Assembly: GCA_902362275.1 (NCBI GenBank)
Contig: CABIWB010000001.1
Location: 202,046-266,045, forward strand
From: Coriobacteriaceae bacterium
GTDB taxonomy: Bacteria; Actinomycetota; Coriobacteriia; Coriobacteriales; Coriobacteriaceae
Direction of reading: 5' to 3'
DNA: 64,000 nucleotides
Part shown: piece by piece, positions 51,185 to 58,289 of the stretch
Layout: each line of letters begins with the position of its first letter
How positions within the stretch are numbered: position 1 is the stretch's first letter
Position numbers and translations under genes: made by a program
The notes under the pieces: model-generated
What the model was told of the DNA's origin: nothing
The model's input: the letters and a program-made list of their open reading frames with translations, nothing else
Database searches by the model: none

Positions 51185-52015
51185 ATGGCTGTAAAGCACC
51201 TTAAGCCGACCTCCGCTGGTAGGCGTTGGCAGACGATCTCCGACTTCTCCGAGATCACCTGCACCAAGCCCGAGAAGTCTCTTCTCGAGCCCCTGCCCAA
51301 GAAGGCCGGTCGTAACAACAACGGCCGCATCACCACCCGCCACCAGGGCGGCGGCGTGAAGCGTCGTTACCGCGTGATCGACTTCAAGCGCAACAAGGAC
51401 GGCGTGCCCGCCAAGGTTGCCACGATCGAGTACGATCCGAACCGTTCCGCTCGCATCGCTCTGCTGCACTACGCTGACGGTGAGAAGCGCTACATCCTGG
51501 CCCCCAAGGGCCTCGAGGTCGGTCAGACCATCATGTCCGGTTCTGACGCCGACATCAAGCCGGGCAACGCTCTGCCCCTCGCCGACATCCCCGTCGGTAC
51601 GCTCATCCACGCCGTCGAGTTCCAGCCGGGCAAGGGCGCTGCTATCGCCCGTTCCGCCGGTAACTCCTGCCAGCTGATGGGTAAGGAGGGCAAGTACGCT
51701 ATCGTCCGTATGCCTTCCTCCGAGATGCGCCGCATCCTCGTTACCTGCCGCGCCACCGTCGGTGAGGTCGGCAACGCTGATCACTCCAACATCGTCATCG
51801 GCAAGGCCGGCCGTAAGCGTCACATGAACGTGCGCCCGACCGTCCGCGGTACCGTCATGAACCCTGTCGACCACCCGCACGGCGGTGGCGAGGGCAAGAA
51901 CCACACCTCTGGTCGTCCCTCTGTTACCCCATGGGGTAAGCCGACGAAGGGCCTTCGTACGCGCAAGAAGAAGAAGGTCTCGAACCAGCACATCATTCGT
52001 CGCCGTAAGAAGTAA
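51185..52015 (+). CDS. rplB: 50S ribosomal protein L2
   Basis: uL2, 276 residues. The start is at ATG 51185 ([25 protein letters not shown]) behind GAAAGGGATTG; the open frame before it covers the regulatory region. [18 protein letters not shown] and [31 protein letters not shown] include the universally conserved His of the peptidyl transferase region. Confidence 0.98.
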   Translation: MAVKHLKPTSAGRRWQTISDFSEITCTKPEKSLLEPLPKKAGRNNNGRITTRHQGGGVKRRYRVIDFKRNKDGVPAKVATIEYDPNRSARIALLHYADGEKRYILAPKGLEVGQTIMSGSDADIKPGNALPLADIPVGTLIHAVEFQPGKGAAIARSAGNSCQLMGKEGKYAIVRMPSSEMRRILVTCRATVGEVGNADHSNIVIGKAGRKRHMNVRPTVRGTVMNPVDHPHGGGEGKNHTSGRPSVTPWGKPTKGLRTRKKKKVSNQHIIRRRKK

Positions 52016-52047
52016 TTTCGGATACCGAGTTTTAGGAGAAAGCACTT

Positions 52048-52308
52048 ATGAGCAGAAGTCTCAAAAAGGGCCCGTTCGTGGAGACTCGCCTTCTCTCGCG
52101 TATCACCGCGATGAACGAGGCTGGCAAGAAGGACGTCGTGAAGACCTGGTCCCGCGCGTCCACCATCTTCCCCGAGATGGTTGGTCACACCATCGCCGTC
52201 CACGACGGCCGCAAGCATGTGCCCGTGTATGTTACCGAGTCCATGGTTGGTCACAAGCTCGGCGAGTTCGCGCCGACTCGTACGTTCCGTGGCCACAAGG
52301 CCAAATAG
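52048..52308 (+). CDS. rpsS: 30S ribosomal protein S19
   Basis: uS19, 86 residues: [19 protein letters not shown] at the start and [25 protein letters not shown] at the end. Small-subunit head protein. TAGGAGAAAGCAC precedes the ATG. Confidence 0.98.
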   Translation: MSRSLKKGPFVETRLLSRITAMNEAGKKDVVKTWSRASTIFPEMVGHTIAVHDGRKHVPVYVTESMVGHKLGEFAPTRTFRGHKAK

Positions 52309-52322
52309 GGGGTTAACCGTAA

Positions 52323-52694
52323 ATGGCAACTAAGTCTATTGAAACTGAGGCCACCGAGGTTCGCGCCGTCGCTAAGTACGTGCGTGTTTCCCCCAGCAAG
52401 GCCCGCCTGGTGGTCGATCTGATTCGCCGCAAGCCTGTCGCTCAGGCCTTCGACATCCTCCACTTCTGCGACCGCGCCGTCGCCGTGGATGTCGAGAAGG
52501 TTCTCCGTTCCGCCGTTGCGAACGCCGAGAACAACAACGGTCTGCGTGCCGACAACCTGGTTGTCGCCGCTGCCTATGTTGACGAGGGTCCGACGCTTAA
52601 GCGCATCCGTCCCCGCGCCAAGGGTTCCGCTTCTCGCATTCTGAAGCGTACTTCCCACATCACCGTCGTCGTTGCTCCTCGAAAGGAGGCGTAA
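52323..52694 (+). CDS. rplV: 50S ribosomal protein L22
   Basis: uL22, 123 residues. [34 protein letters not shown] is typical, and the C-terminal [21 protein letters not shown] includes the beta-hairpin that reaches into the exit tunnel (macrolide-relevant). It is spaced 14 bases after rpsS. Confidence 0.98.
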   Translation: MATKSIETEATEVRAVAKYVRVSPSKARLVVDLIRRKPVAQAFDILHFCDRAVAVDVEKVLRSAVANAENNNGLRADNLVVAAAYVDEGPTLKRIRPRAKGSASRILKRTSHITVVVAPRKEA

Positions 52695-52700
52695 AGCTGT

Positions 52701-53411
52701 ATGGGTCAGAAAGTCTACCCCACCGGCTTCCGTCTTGGCATCACCGAGAACTGGCGCTCCCGCTGGTTCGCAGAGAAGGATTACGCTAAGACCCTCGGTA
52801 ACGATCTCGAGATCCGCAAGTACCTCGAGAAGCGTCTTTCCCGCGCAGCTGTCTCCCGCGTCGAGATCGAGCGCGCTGGCGACAAGGTGAAGGTCATCAT
52901 CCTCACCGCTCGCCCCGGCGTTGTCATCGGTAAGAAGGGTGCCGAGATCGATACCCTCCGCACCGAGCTCGAGAAGGTCGCCGGCGTCTCCAAGGGCCAG
53001 CTCTCCGTCGACGTTGTCGAGATCAAGCGCCCCGAGCTCGACGCCAACCTCGTTGCTCAGTCTATCGCCGAGCAGCTCGAGGGCCGCGTTGCCTTCCGTC
53101 GCGCTATGCGCAAGGCTGTCCAGTCCGCCCGCAAGGCCGGCGCTAAGGGCATCCGTATCCAGTGCTCCGGTCGTCTCGGCGGTGCCGAGATGGGCCGTCG
53201 TGAGTGGTACCGTGAGGGTCGCGTGCCTCTGCACACCCTCCGTGCCAAGATCGACTACGGCACGGCTGTCGCCAGCACCACCATGGGCGCTTGCGGCGTG
53301 AAGGTCTGGATTTACCTGGGCGAGAAGCTCCCGGGCCAGCCTGTTCCCAACCCTGCACTCGAGGGCTCTTCCCGTCCTCGTCGTCGTAACTCCGAGAGGA
53401 GGGGTCAGTAG
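52701..53411 (+). CDS. rpsC: 30S ribosomal protein S3
   Basis: uS3, 236 residues, at the mRNA entry. [29 protein letters not shown] is the family start. The KH domain [18 protein letters not shown] lies near residue 74, and [22 protein letters not shown] follows. Its stop overlaps the rplP start by one base (TAGTG). Confidence 0.98.
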   Translation: MGQKVYPTGFRLGITENWRSRWFAEKDYAKTLGNDLEIRKYLEKRLSRAAVSRVEIERAGDKVKVIILTARPGVVIGKKGAEIDTLRTELEKVAGVSKGQLSVDVVEIKRPELDANLVAQSIAEQLEGRVAFRRAMRKAVQSARKAGAKGIRIQCSGRLGGAEMGRREWYREGRVPLHTLRAKIDYGTAVASTTMGACGVKVWIYLGEKLPGQPVPNPALEGSSRPRRRNSERRGQ

Positions 53412-53914
53412 TGCTTGCCCCTAAGCGTATTCTTCACCGCAAGGTGCAGCGTGGCTCCATGAAGGGCCAGGCCAAGGGTAATACCGAGCTGCATTTCGGC
53501 GAGTTTGGTATCCAGGCTCTCGAGGCCCATTGGATCACCAACCGTCAGATCGAGGCCGCTCGTATTGCCATGACCCGCTACATGAAGCGTGGCGGTCGTG
53601 TTTACATCACGATCTTCCCCGATAAGCCCATCACCAAGAAGCCTGCCGAGACTCGCATGGGTTCTGGTAAGGGTAACCCCGAGGAGTGGGTGGCCGTCGT
53701 CAAGCCCGGCCGCATCATGTTCGAGGTCAAGGGCGTGCCCGAGGAGGTCGCTCGCGAGGCTCTGCGTCTTGCACAGCACAAGCTTCCCATCAAGACCAAG
53801 ATTGTTGCTGCTAAGAACGCTGAGCAGCGCATCGAGAAGGAGATGGCTGAGGAGGCCGCTCTCGAGGCCAAGTGGGCTGCTGAGGACGCCGCCGCCGCCA
53901 AGGAGGAGAACTAA
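53411..53914 (+). CDS. rplP: 50S ribosomal protein L16 with C-terminal extension
   Basis: uL16 starting at GTG 53411 ([62 protein letters not shown]). The conserved fold ends near residue 136 ([10 protein letters not shown]). About 30 further residues form a charged, Ala/Glu-rich helix-like tail ([31 protein letters not shown]), so the protein has 167 residues instead of the usual 137-144. Function of the tail is unknown. Start and stop overlap both neighbours. Confidence 0.97.
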   Translation: MLAPKRILHRKVQRGSMKGQAKGNTELHFGEFGIQALEAHWITNRQIEAARIAMTRYMKRGGRVYITIFPDKPITKKPAETRMGSGKGNPEEWVAVVKPGRIMFEVKGVPEEVAREALRLAQHKLPIKTKIVAAKNAEQRIEKEMAEEAALEAKWAAEDAAAAKEEN

Positions 53915-54129
53915 TGAAGCCCGCAGAGATTCGTGAGCTCTCGGACGCTCAGCTCGTTGAGAAGCTGAAGGAAATGCGTGCCGAGCTCTTTAACCTTCGT
54001 TTCCAGATGGCCACCAGCCAGCTGGACAACACCGCTCGCGTCAACACCGTGAAGAAGGACATCGCTCGCGTCCTCACGGAGCAGCGCGCCCGCGAGATCG
54101 CAGCGGAGAAGTCCGCTGTCGCCGAGTAG
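53914..54129 (+). CDS. rpmC: 50S ribosomal protein L29
   Basis: uL29, 71 residues, near the tunnel exit: [57 protein letters not shown]. Its ATG overlaps the last base of the rplP stop codon. Confidence 0.97.
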   Translation: MKPAEIRELSDAQLVEKLKEMRAELFNLRFQMATSQLDNTARVNTVKKDIARVLTEQRAREIAAEKSAVAE

Positions 54130-54145
54130 GACCTAAGGAGAGAAC

Positions 54146-54406
54146 ATGACTGATTCGCGTAACTCGCGTAAGGTCCGTACGGGTGTCGTTACCTCCGTCT
54201 CCGGTGCCAAGACCATTGTTGTCACCATCACCGAGCGCAAGCGTCACCCCAAGTACGGCAAGATGATGACCAGCTCCAAGAAGCTGCACGCTCACGACGA
54301 GGAGTGCACGGCTGGCGTGGGCGATACCGTCCGCGTTATGGAGACCCGTCCTATGTCCAAGATGAAGCGTTGGCGCCTCATCGAGGTCGTCGAGCGCGCT
54401 AAATAA
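54146..54406 (+). CDS. rpsQ: 30S ribosomal protein S17
   Basis: uS17, 86 residues with the OB-fold pattern RKVRTGVVTSVSGAKTIVVTITERKRHPKYGKMMTSSKKLHAHDEE and MEMRPMSKMKRW-like end (METRPMSKMKRWRLIEVVERAK). CTAAGGAGAG precedes the ATG. A 118-base spacer with hairpin-forming sequence separates it from rplN. Confidence 0.97.
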   Translation: MTDSRNSRKVRTGVVTSVSGAKTIVVTITERKRHPKYGKMMTSSKKLHAHDEECTAGVGDTVRVMETRPMSKMKRWRLIEVVERAK

Positions 54407-54524
54407 GCAGTCGCTCTTACGACTTGTACGTTTCCGAAGATGTGCGTATGCCTGGCTTGCATACCACGAGCCGCATAAAGGCTGCGCACCTCTCTTCGGT
54501 TCTTAGTTCGGAGGAACATCTACC

Positions 54525-54893
54525 ATGATTCAGATGCAAACCATGCTGAACGTCGCCGACAACTCCGGCGCTCGCAAGATTCGCTGCATCAAGGTGCTTG
54601 GCGGTTCCAAGCGTCGTTATGCAGGCATCGGCGATGTGTTCATCGGTGCTGTCCAGGAGGCTACCCCTGGCGCCAACGTCAAGAAGAAGGACGTTGTCCG
54701 TTGCGTCGTCGTTCGCACCGTTAAGGAGATCCGCCGCAAGGATGGCTCCTACATTCGCTTTGATGAGAACGCCTGCGTTGTCATCAACAACGATGGTTCG
54801 CCCGTCGGCACCCGTATCTTCGGGCCCGTCGCTCGCGAGCTTCGTGATAAGAAGTACATGAAGATCGTCTCGCTCGCTCCCGAGACCCTGTAG
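54525..54893 (+). CDS. rplN: 50S ribosomal protein L14
   Basis: uL14, 122 residues: [49 protein letters not shown] and [42 protein letters not shown]. It interfaces with 16S rRNA in the 70S ribosome. TTCGGAGG precedes the ATG. Confidence 0.98.
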   Translation: MIQMQTMLNVADNSGARKIRCIKVLGGSKRRYAGIGDVFIGAVQEATPGANVKKKDVVRCVVVRTVKEIRRKDGSYIRFDENACVVINNDGSPVGTRIFGPVARELRDKKYMKIVSLAPETL

Positions 54894-54906
54894 TTAGGGG
54901 AGATAT

Positions 54907-55212
54907 ATGTATATCAAGAAGGGCGATAAGGTCCAGGTTCTCTCTGGTAAGGATCGCGGCAAGCAGGGCGTTATCCTGCGTGCCCTCCCCGCCGAGAACA
55001 AGGTCGTTGTCGAGGGCGTTTCGGTCGTCAAGAAGGCCGTCAAGCCCAACGCTGCCAACCAGCAGGGCGGCATCGTTTCGCAGGAGGCTCCCATCGACGT
55101 CTCCAACGTCAATCTCGTCTGCCCCGAGTGCGGTAAGGTTACCCGCGTCGGTCACGAGAAGGACGGCAAGAACAAGCTGCGCGTCTGCAAGAAGTGCGGC
55201 CATAAGTTCTAA
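54907..55212 (+). CDS. rplX: 50S ribosomal protein L24
   Basis: uL24, 101 residues, an assembly initiator of the large subunit. The KOW start [37 protein letters not shown] is clear, and the C-terminal part has two Cys pairs (CPEC and CKKC) of a zinc ribbon. It is the last gene here: a strong terminator follows and rplE, normally next, is absent from the window. Confidence 0.98.
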   Translation: MYIKKGDKVQVLSGKDRGKQGVILRALPAENKVVVEGVSVVKKAVKPNAANQQGGIVSQEAPIDVSNVNLVCPECGKVTRVGHEKDGKNKLRVCKKCGHKF

Positions 55213-55240
55213 GCTGCCCGCAACAGTTAAGTTGCTAGCA

Positions 55241-55276
55241 AAGGCCCGGATGCCACGGCACCCGGGCCTTTTTCTA
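55241..55276 (+). terminator. Terminator after rplX
   Basis: GGCCCGGATGCC pairs with GGCACCCGGGCC around AC and is followed by TTTTTC. Confidence 0.9.
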
Positions 55277-55284
55277 TCCCTAAT

Positions 55285-55325
55285 CATTGGGGACAGACTT
55301 ATGGTACTCATTGGGGACAGACTTA
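55285..55325. repeat. Direct repeat CATTGGGGACAGACTTA (x2)
   Basis: Exact 17-base copies at 55285-55301 and 55309-55325. GGGGACAGACTTA-type motifs are common REP-like intergenic repeats associated with REP-transposases in many bacteria; none is encoded in this window. Confidence 0.7.
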
Positions 55326-55342
55326 AATGAGTGCCGTTGAAA

Positions 55343-55395
55343 TGCCGGCAGCTGGGGACGTTCCCTATGTGCCGGCAGTTTGGGACGGTCCTTTG
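55343..55395. repeat. GGCAGCTGGGGACGTTCC repeat, copy 2
   Basis: Matches 22204-22256; contains GCCGGCAGCTGGGGACGTTC and a second GCCGGCAGTTTGGGACGG. It follows directly on the GGGGACAG direct repeats. Confidence 0.65.
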
Positions 55396-55486
55396 ATGTC
55401 TGGTGCCCCCAGAGGGGTGGAGTAATACAGCTGGCTCTGTCTTTTAGGGCTACGGTGTTCCGTCGCTTTATGTTTCACGAGGATCG

Positions 55487-55620
55487 TTACATGCGCATTT
55501 ACGCGCATGTAATTGCGTGATAATGCGTGTAACCGCGCAAACATGTGCAAACTATGGCTATATGATAACTGTTTGCACATAAATACGCATATACGTGCAT
55601 ATACGCGCATAGTTGTGCGA
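55487..55620 (+). promoter_or_regulatory. Multi-operator promoter region of the oxidoreductase-DeoR operon
   Basis: TTACATGCGC (55487-55496) and GCGCATGTAA (55503-55512) form a perfect 10-bp palindrome with a 6-base spacer. ATGTGCAAAC (55543-55552) and GTTTGCACAT (55571-55580) form a second one, spanning a TATGAT -10 candidate (55561-55566). Three variants of ATACGYGCAT follow in tandem (about 55583-55611). The array probably binds the DeoR regulator encoded downstream. Confidence 0.65.
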
Positions 55621-55669
55621 ATATAGAAACGGCAGAAATGCAAGACGATCCATGATTCAGGAGGCACAT

Positions 55670-56749
55670 ATGGCAGATTCCAAGCAGGCTCCACTTGACT
55701 CCGCGGCAGCCGCAAAGGCAGCGTTTGCTTCGGTCCAGGGTAAGCCGTTCCCCGATGATATCTTTACGGCTCCCGAGCTTCGTTGGGCCGTGATCGGGTG
55801 CGGCATTATCGCCAACCAGATGGCTCAGTCTCTCGCTCTTGCCGGCCGCAAGCTTGCGGGCGTCGCCAACCGCACGCTGTCAAAGGCTCAAGCTTTTGCC
55901 GAGCAGTATGGCATCGAAAAGGTCTATGACACGGTCGAGGACCTCTATGCCGATCCGAACATTGACGCGGTCTATATCACCACGCCGCACAACACGCATA
56001 TCACCTACCTGCGCGCCGCTCTGGCAGCCGGCAAGCACGTGCTCTGCGAAAAGGCCATTACCCTCAATTCTGCCGAGCTCGATGAGGCCCGAGCCATTGC
56101 CGACGAGCATAACGTGGTCCTTATGGACGCTACAACGGTGCTCCACATGCCTTTGTATCACGAGCTGCGCCGTCGCATGGATGCCGGTGAGTTCGGCCGC
56201 ATGAATCTCGCTCAGCTCAACTTTGGTAGCTACAAGGAGTACGGCGACCTGACCAACCGTTTCTACAATCGCAACCTTGCTGGCGGTGCCATGCTCGACA
56301 TTGGCGTGTATGCCCTGTCCGCTATGCGCCTCTTTATGGCAAGCCAGCCCGCTGAGGTCGTTTCGTTGGGCAATACCTGTGAGACCGGTGTTGATGTTGC
56401 GGGCGGTATCGTATGCCGTAATGCCGAGCAGCAGCTGGGTGTTGTGAGCCTTACGCTCCACTCCAAGCAGCCCAAGCGCTCGGTCATCAGCTTTGACAAG
56501 TGCTATATCGAGGTCAACGAGTATCCGCGTGCCGATCACGCGACCATTGTGTGGACTGCGGACGGCCACCGAGAGGAGGTCCACGCCGGCACCGAGGCTT
56601 ATGCCCTGTGCTACGAGATGGCCGACCTCGAGAAGGCGGTTGCCGGCGACGACTCCAAGCGCGAGCTGCTGGATTATGCTTCTGATGTTATGGAGCTTAT
56701 GACCAAGCTACGCGCCGACTGGGGAGTCGTGTACCCCGAGGAGGAGTAA
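55670..56749 (+). CDS. Gfo/Idh/MocA-family NAD(P)-dependent oxidoreductase
   Basis: 359-residue dehydrogenase, probably acting on a sugar or inositol derivative. The start is at ATG 55670 (MADSKQAPLDSAAAAKAAF) behind TCAGGAGGCAC. The Rossmann motif VIGCGIIANQMAQSLAL begins near residue 43. The catalytic-site stretch AAGKHVLCEKAITLN has EKA in place of the common EKP. GGAMLDIGVYALSAMRLF, typical of the family, follows. A 40-residue N-terminal extension precedes the fold. Regulator DeoR is three bases downstream. Confidence 0.92.
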   Translation: MADSKQAPLDSAAAAKAAFASVQGKPFPDDIFTAPELRWAVIGCGIIANQMAQSLALAGRKLAGVANRTLSKAQAFAEQYGIEKVYDTVEDLYADPNIDAVYITTPHNTHITYLRAALAAGKHVLCEKAITLNSAELDEARAIADEHNVVLMDATTVLHMPLYHELRRRMDAGEFGRMNLAQLNFGSYKEYGDLTNRFYNRNLAGGAMLDIGVYALSAMRLFMASQPAEVVSLGNTCETGVDVAGGIVCRNAEQQLGVVSLTLHSKQPKRSVISFDKCYIEVNEYPRADHATIVWTADGHREEVHAGTEAYALCYEMADLEKAVAGDDSKRELLDYASDVMELMTKLRADWGVVYPEEE

Positions 56750-56752
56750 GCG

Positions 56753-57499
56753 ATGCTTGCGGAAGATAGGCTCAACGCGATTGTGTCGATGGTGCAGCAG
56801 GCTGGCTCGGTTACTGTGCCAGAGCTTGCCGATACCCTGGGCGTGACGGCGTCTACCATTCGGCGCGACCTGCAGACGCTCGATCGAGCGCACCGCATCG
56901 CCAAGGTCCACGGTGGAGCGACGAGTCTTGAGCGCGCGCACGTGACGCGCGACCTAACGCTCAATGAGCGCAGCGACCTCCATAACGACGACAAGGAGCG
57001 TATCTGCGCCCGTGCGGCGGCGCTTGTGGAGCCCGAGAGCTTTGTATACATCGACTCGGGCTCGACGACGCTCAAGCTCATCGAGCATCTTCCACACCTT
57101 GAAGGTGTCACCTATGTGACCGATTCCGTGCTCCATGCTCAGCACCTTGCTTTGCGCGGCATGCGCACCGTGGTGTTGGGTGGCGAGCTCAAGCCCGAGA
57201 CCGAGGCGCTCGTTGGGCCCGATGCCTTGGCAACCTTAGACCGCTACAACTTCAACTGTGGCTTTTGGGGTTCTAACGGCATTGCCGCCGAGCAGGGCTT
57301 CACAGCGCCCGATATCGAGGAAGCGCAAGTAAAGCGTGTCTCGATGCGCCATACGGCCAAACGCTTCGTAATTTCGGACGCCAGCAAATTTGGCATGGTG
57401 GCGCCCGTCAAGTTCGCGGACTTCCGCGACGCAACGATTATTACCGCAGGCGAGGTCCCCGCCAAGTACCGGGCAATGGACAACGTCATCACGGTCTAA
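56753..57499 (+). CDS. DeoR-family transcriptional regulator
   Basis: 248-residue repressor-type regulator. The N-terminal helix-turn-helix reads MLAEDRLNAIVSMVQQAGSVTVPELADTLGVTASTIRRDLQTLDRAHRIAKVHGGA, and the sugar-isomerase-like effector domain contains FVYIDSGSTTLKLIEHLP, VVLGGELKPETEALVGPDAL and FVISDASKFG. DeoR proteins usually sense sugar phosphates. It is the second gene of the operon with the Gfo/Idh oxidoreductase and likely controls the palindromes at 55487-55620. Confidence 0.93.
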   Translation: MLAEDRLNAIVSMVQQAGSVTVPELADTLGVTASTIRRDLQTLDRAHRIAKVHGGATSLERAHVTRDLTLNERSDLHNDDKERICARAAALVEPESFVYIDSGSTTLKLIEHLPHLEGVTYVTDSVLHAQHLALRGMRTVVLGGELKPETEALVGPDALATLDRYNFNCGFWGSNGIAAEQGFTAPDIEEAQVKRVSMRHTAKRFVISDASKFGMVAPVKFADFRDATIITAGEVPAKYRAMDNVITV

Positions 57500-57521
57500 C
57501 AGCAGGGGACGGGCTAAGGCC

Positions 57522-57618
57522 AAAACCACCGCGAAGGGGCAGGAACCTTTGTGGTGGTTTGACGTTTGCCCAGATAAAACCTGCCAAAATAAACCTGTCC
57601 CTTTTCGGCAGGTTTTAG
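57522..57618. repeat. Two-hairpin GGGACAG repeat, second full copy
   Basis: Module 1 (57522-57560, AAAACCACC with GGTGGTTT), linker GACGTTTGCCCAGATA, and module 2 (57577-57618, AAAACCTGCC with GGCAGGTTTT). It lies between convergent genes, and the stop of the minus-strand pseudouridine synthase is in module 2. Confidence 0.85.
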
Positions 57619-58274
57619 GGCTCCCAGGGGCAGGGGGCTTCGATGTGGATGTGCTCGCCGGTTACGGGATGCGTGAAGGACACGCTGTGGGCGTGGAGCA
57701 TCAGGCCACAAGGGCGCGGCGTTCCGTACAGGTCGTCGCCTACCAGGGGATGACGCTCGCTTGCCAGGTGCACGCGAATCTGATGCTTGCGGCCGGTGAG
57801 CAACTCGACATCGATATACGAGCGCGTGGGCAGGCCTCGGCGGCTCTTAAGGCGCTTGAGCACCTTGACGCGCGTCTGAGACGGCTTGCCGCTGGCACCG
57901 ACGCGCATCTTACGGCTATCGTGGCGGTCGCGGGCGATGGGCTTGTCGATGAGCTTTTCGTTCCAGTCGATCTTGCCCTCGGCGAGCGCCAGATAGTGCT
58001 TTTCGAAGGCGTGGTCGATCACCATCTGGTCAAAAGCGGGTTGCGTCTGCTTGTCGAGCGAGAACAGCACCACGCCGGTGGTGTCACGGTCCAGGCGATT
58101 GAGCGGCTGCATGTCGGTCGCGGCAAAGCCGTCGCCCATGGCCAGCAGCAGGTCGCTGGCGTAGTCGGTAAGTGTGCGCTCGCAGGTGCCGTCACCGTGG
58201 ACGATCATGCCGGCGGGCTTATCGATGGCCATGAGCCAGGCGTCGCAGTAGAGGACTTGAGGTTCTTCGTTCAC
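57615..58274 (-). CDS. RluA-family pseudouridine synthase
   Basis: 219-residue RNA-modifying enzyme without an S4 domain. The catalytic Asp is in LNRLDRDTTGVVLFSLD (near residue 62, the HRLDxxTSG motif with Asn in place of His). RSYIDVELLTGRKHQIRVHLASERHPLVGDDLYG is the conserved C-terminal block. It may modify 23S rRNA or tRNA; the target is not determinable. It is located 15 bases downstream of the U32 gene on the same strand and may share its transcript. Confidence 0.88.
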   Translation of the reverse strand: MNEEPQVLYCDAWLMAIDKPAGMIVHGDGTCERTLTDYASDLLLAMGDGFAATDMQPLNRLDRDTTGVVLFSLDKQTQPAFDQMVIDHAFEKHYLALAEGKIDWNEKLIDKPIARDRHDSRKMRVGASGKPSQTRVKVLKRLKSRRGLPTRSYIDVELLTGRKHQIRVHLASERHPLVGDDLYGTPRPCGLMLHAHSVSFTHPVTGEHIHIEAPCPWEP

Positions 58275-58289
58275 GTGTAAGCCTTTCGG

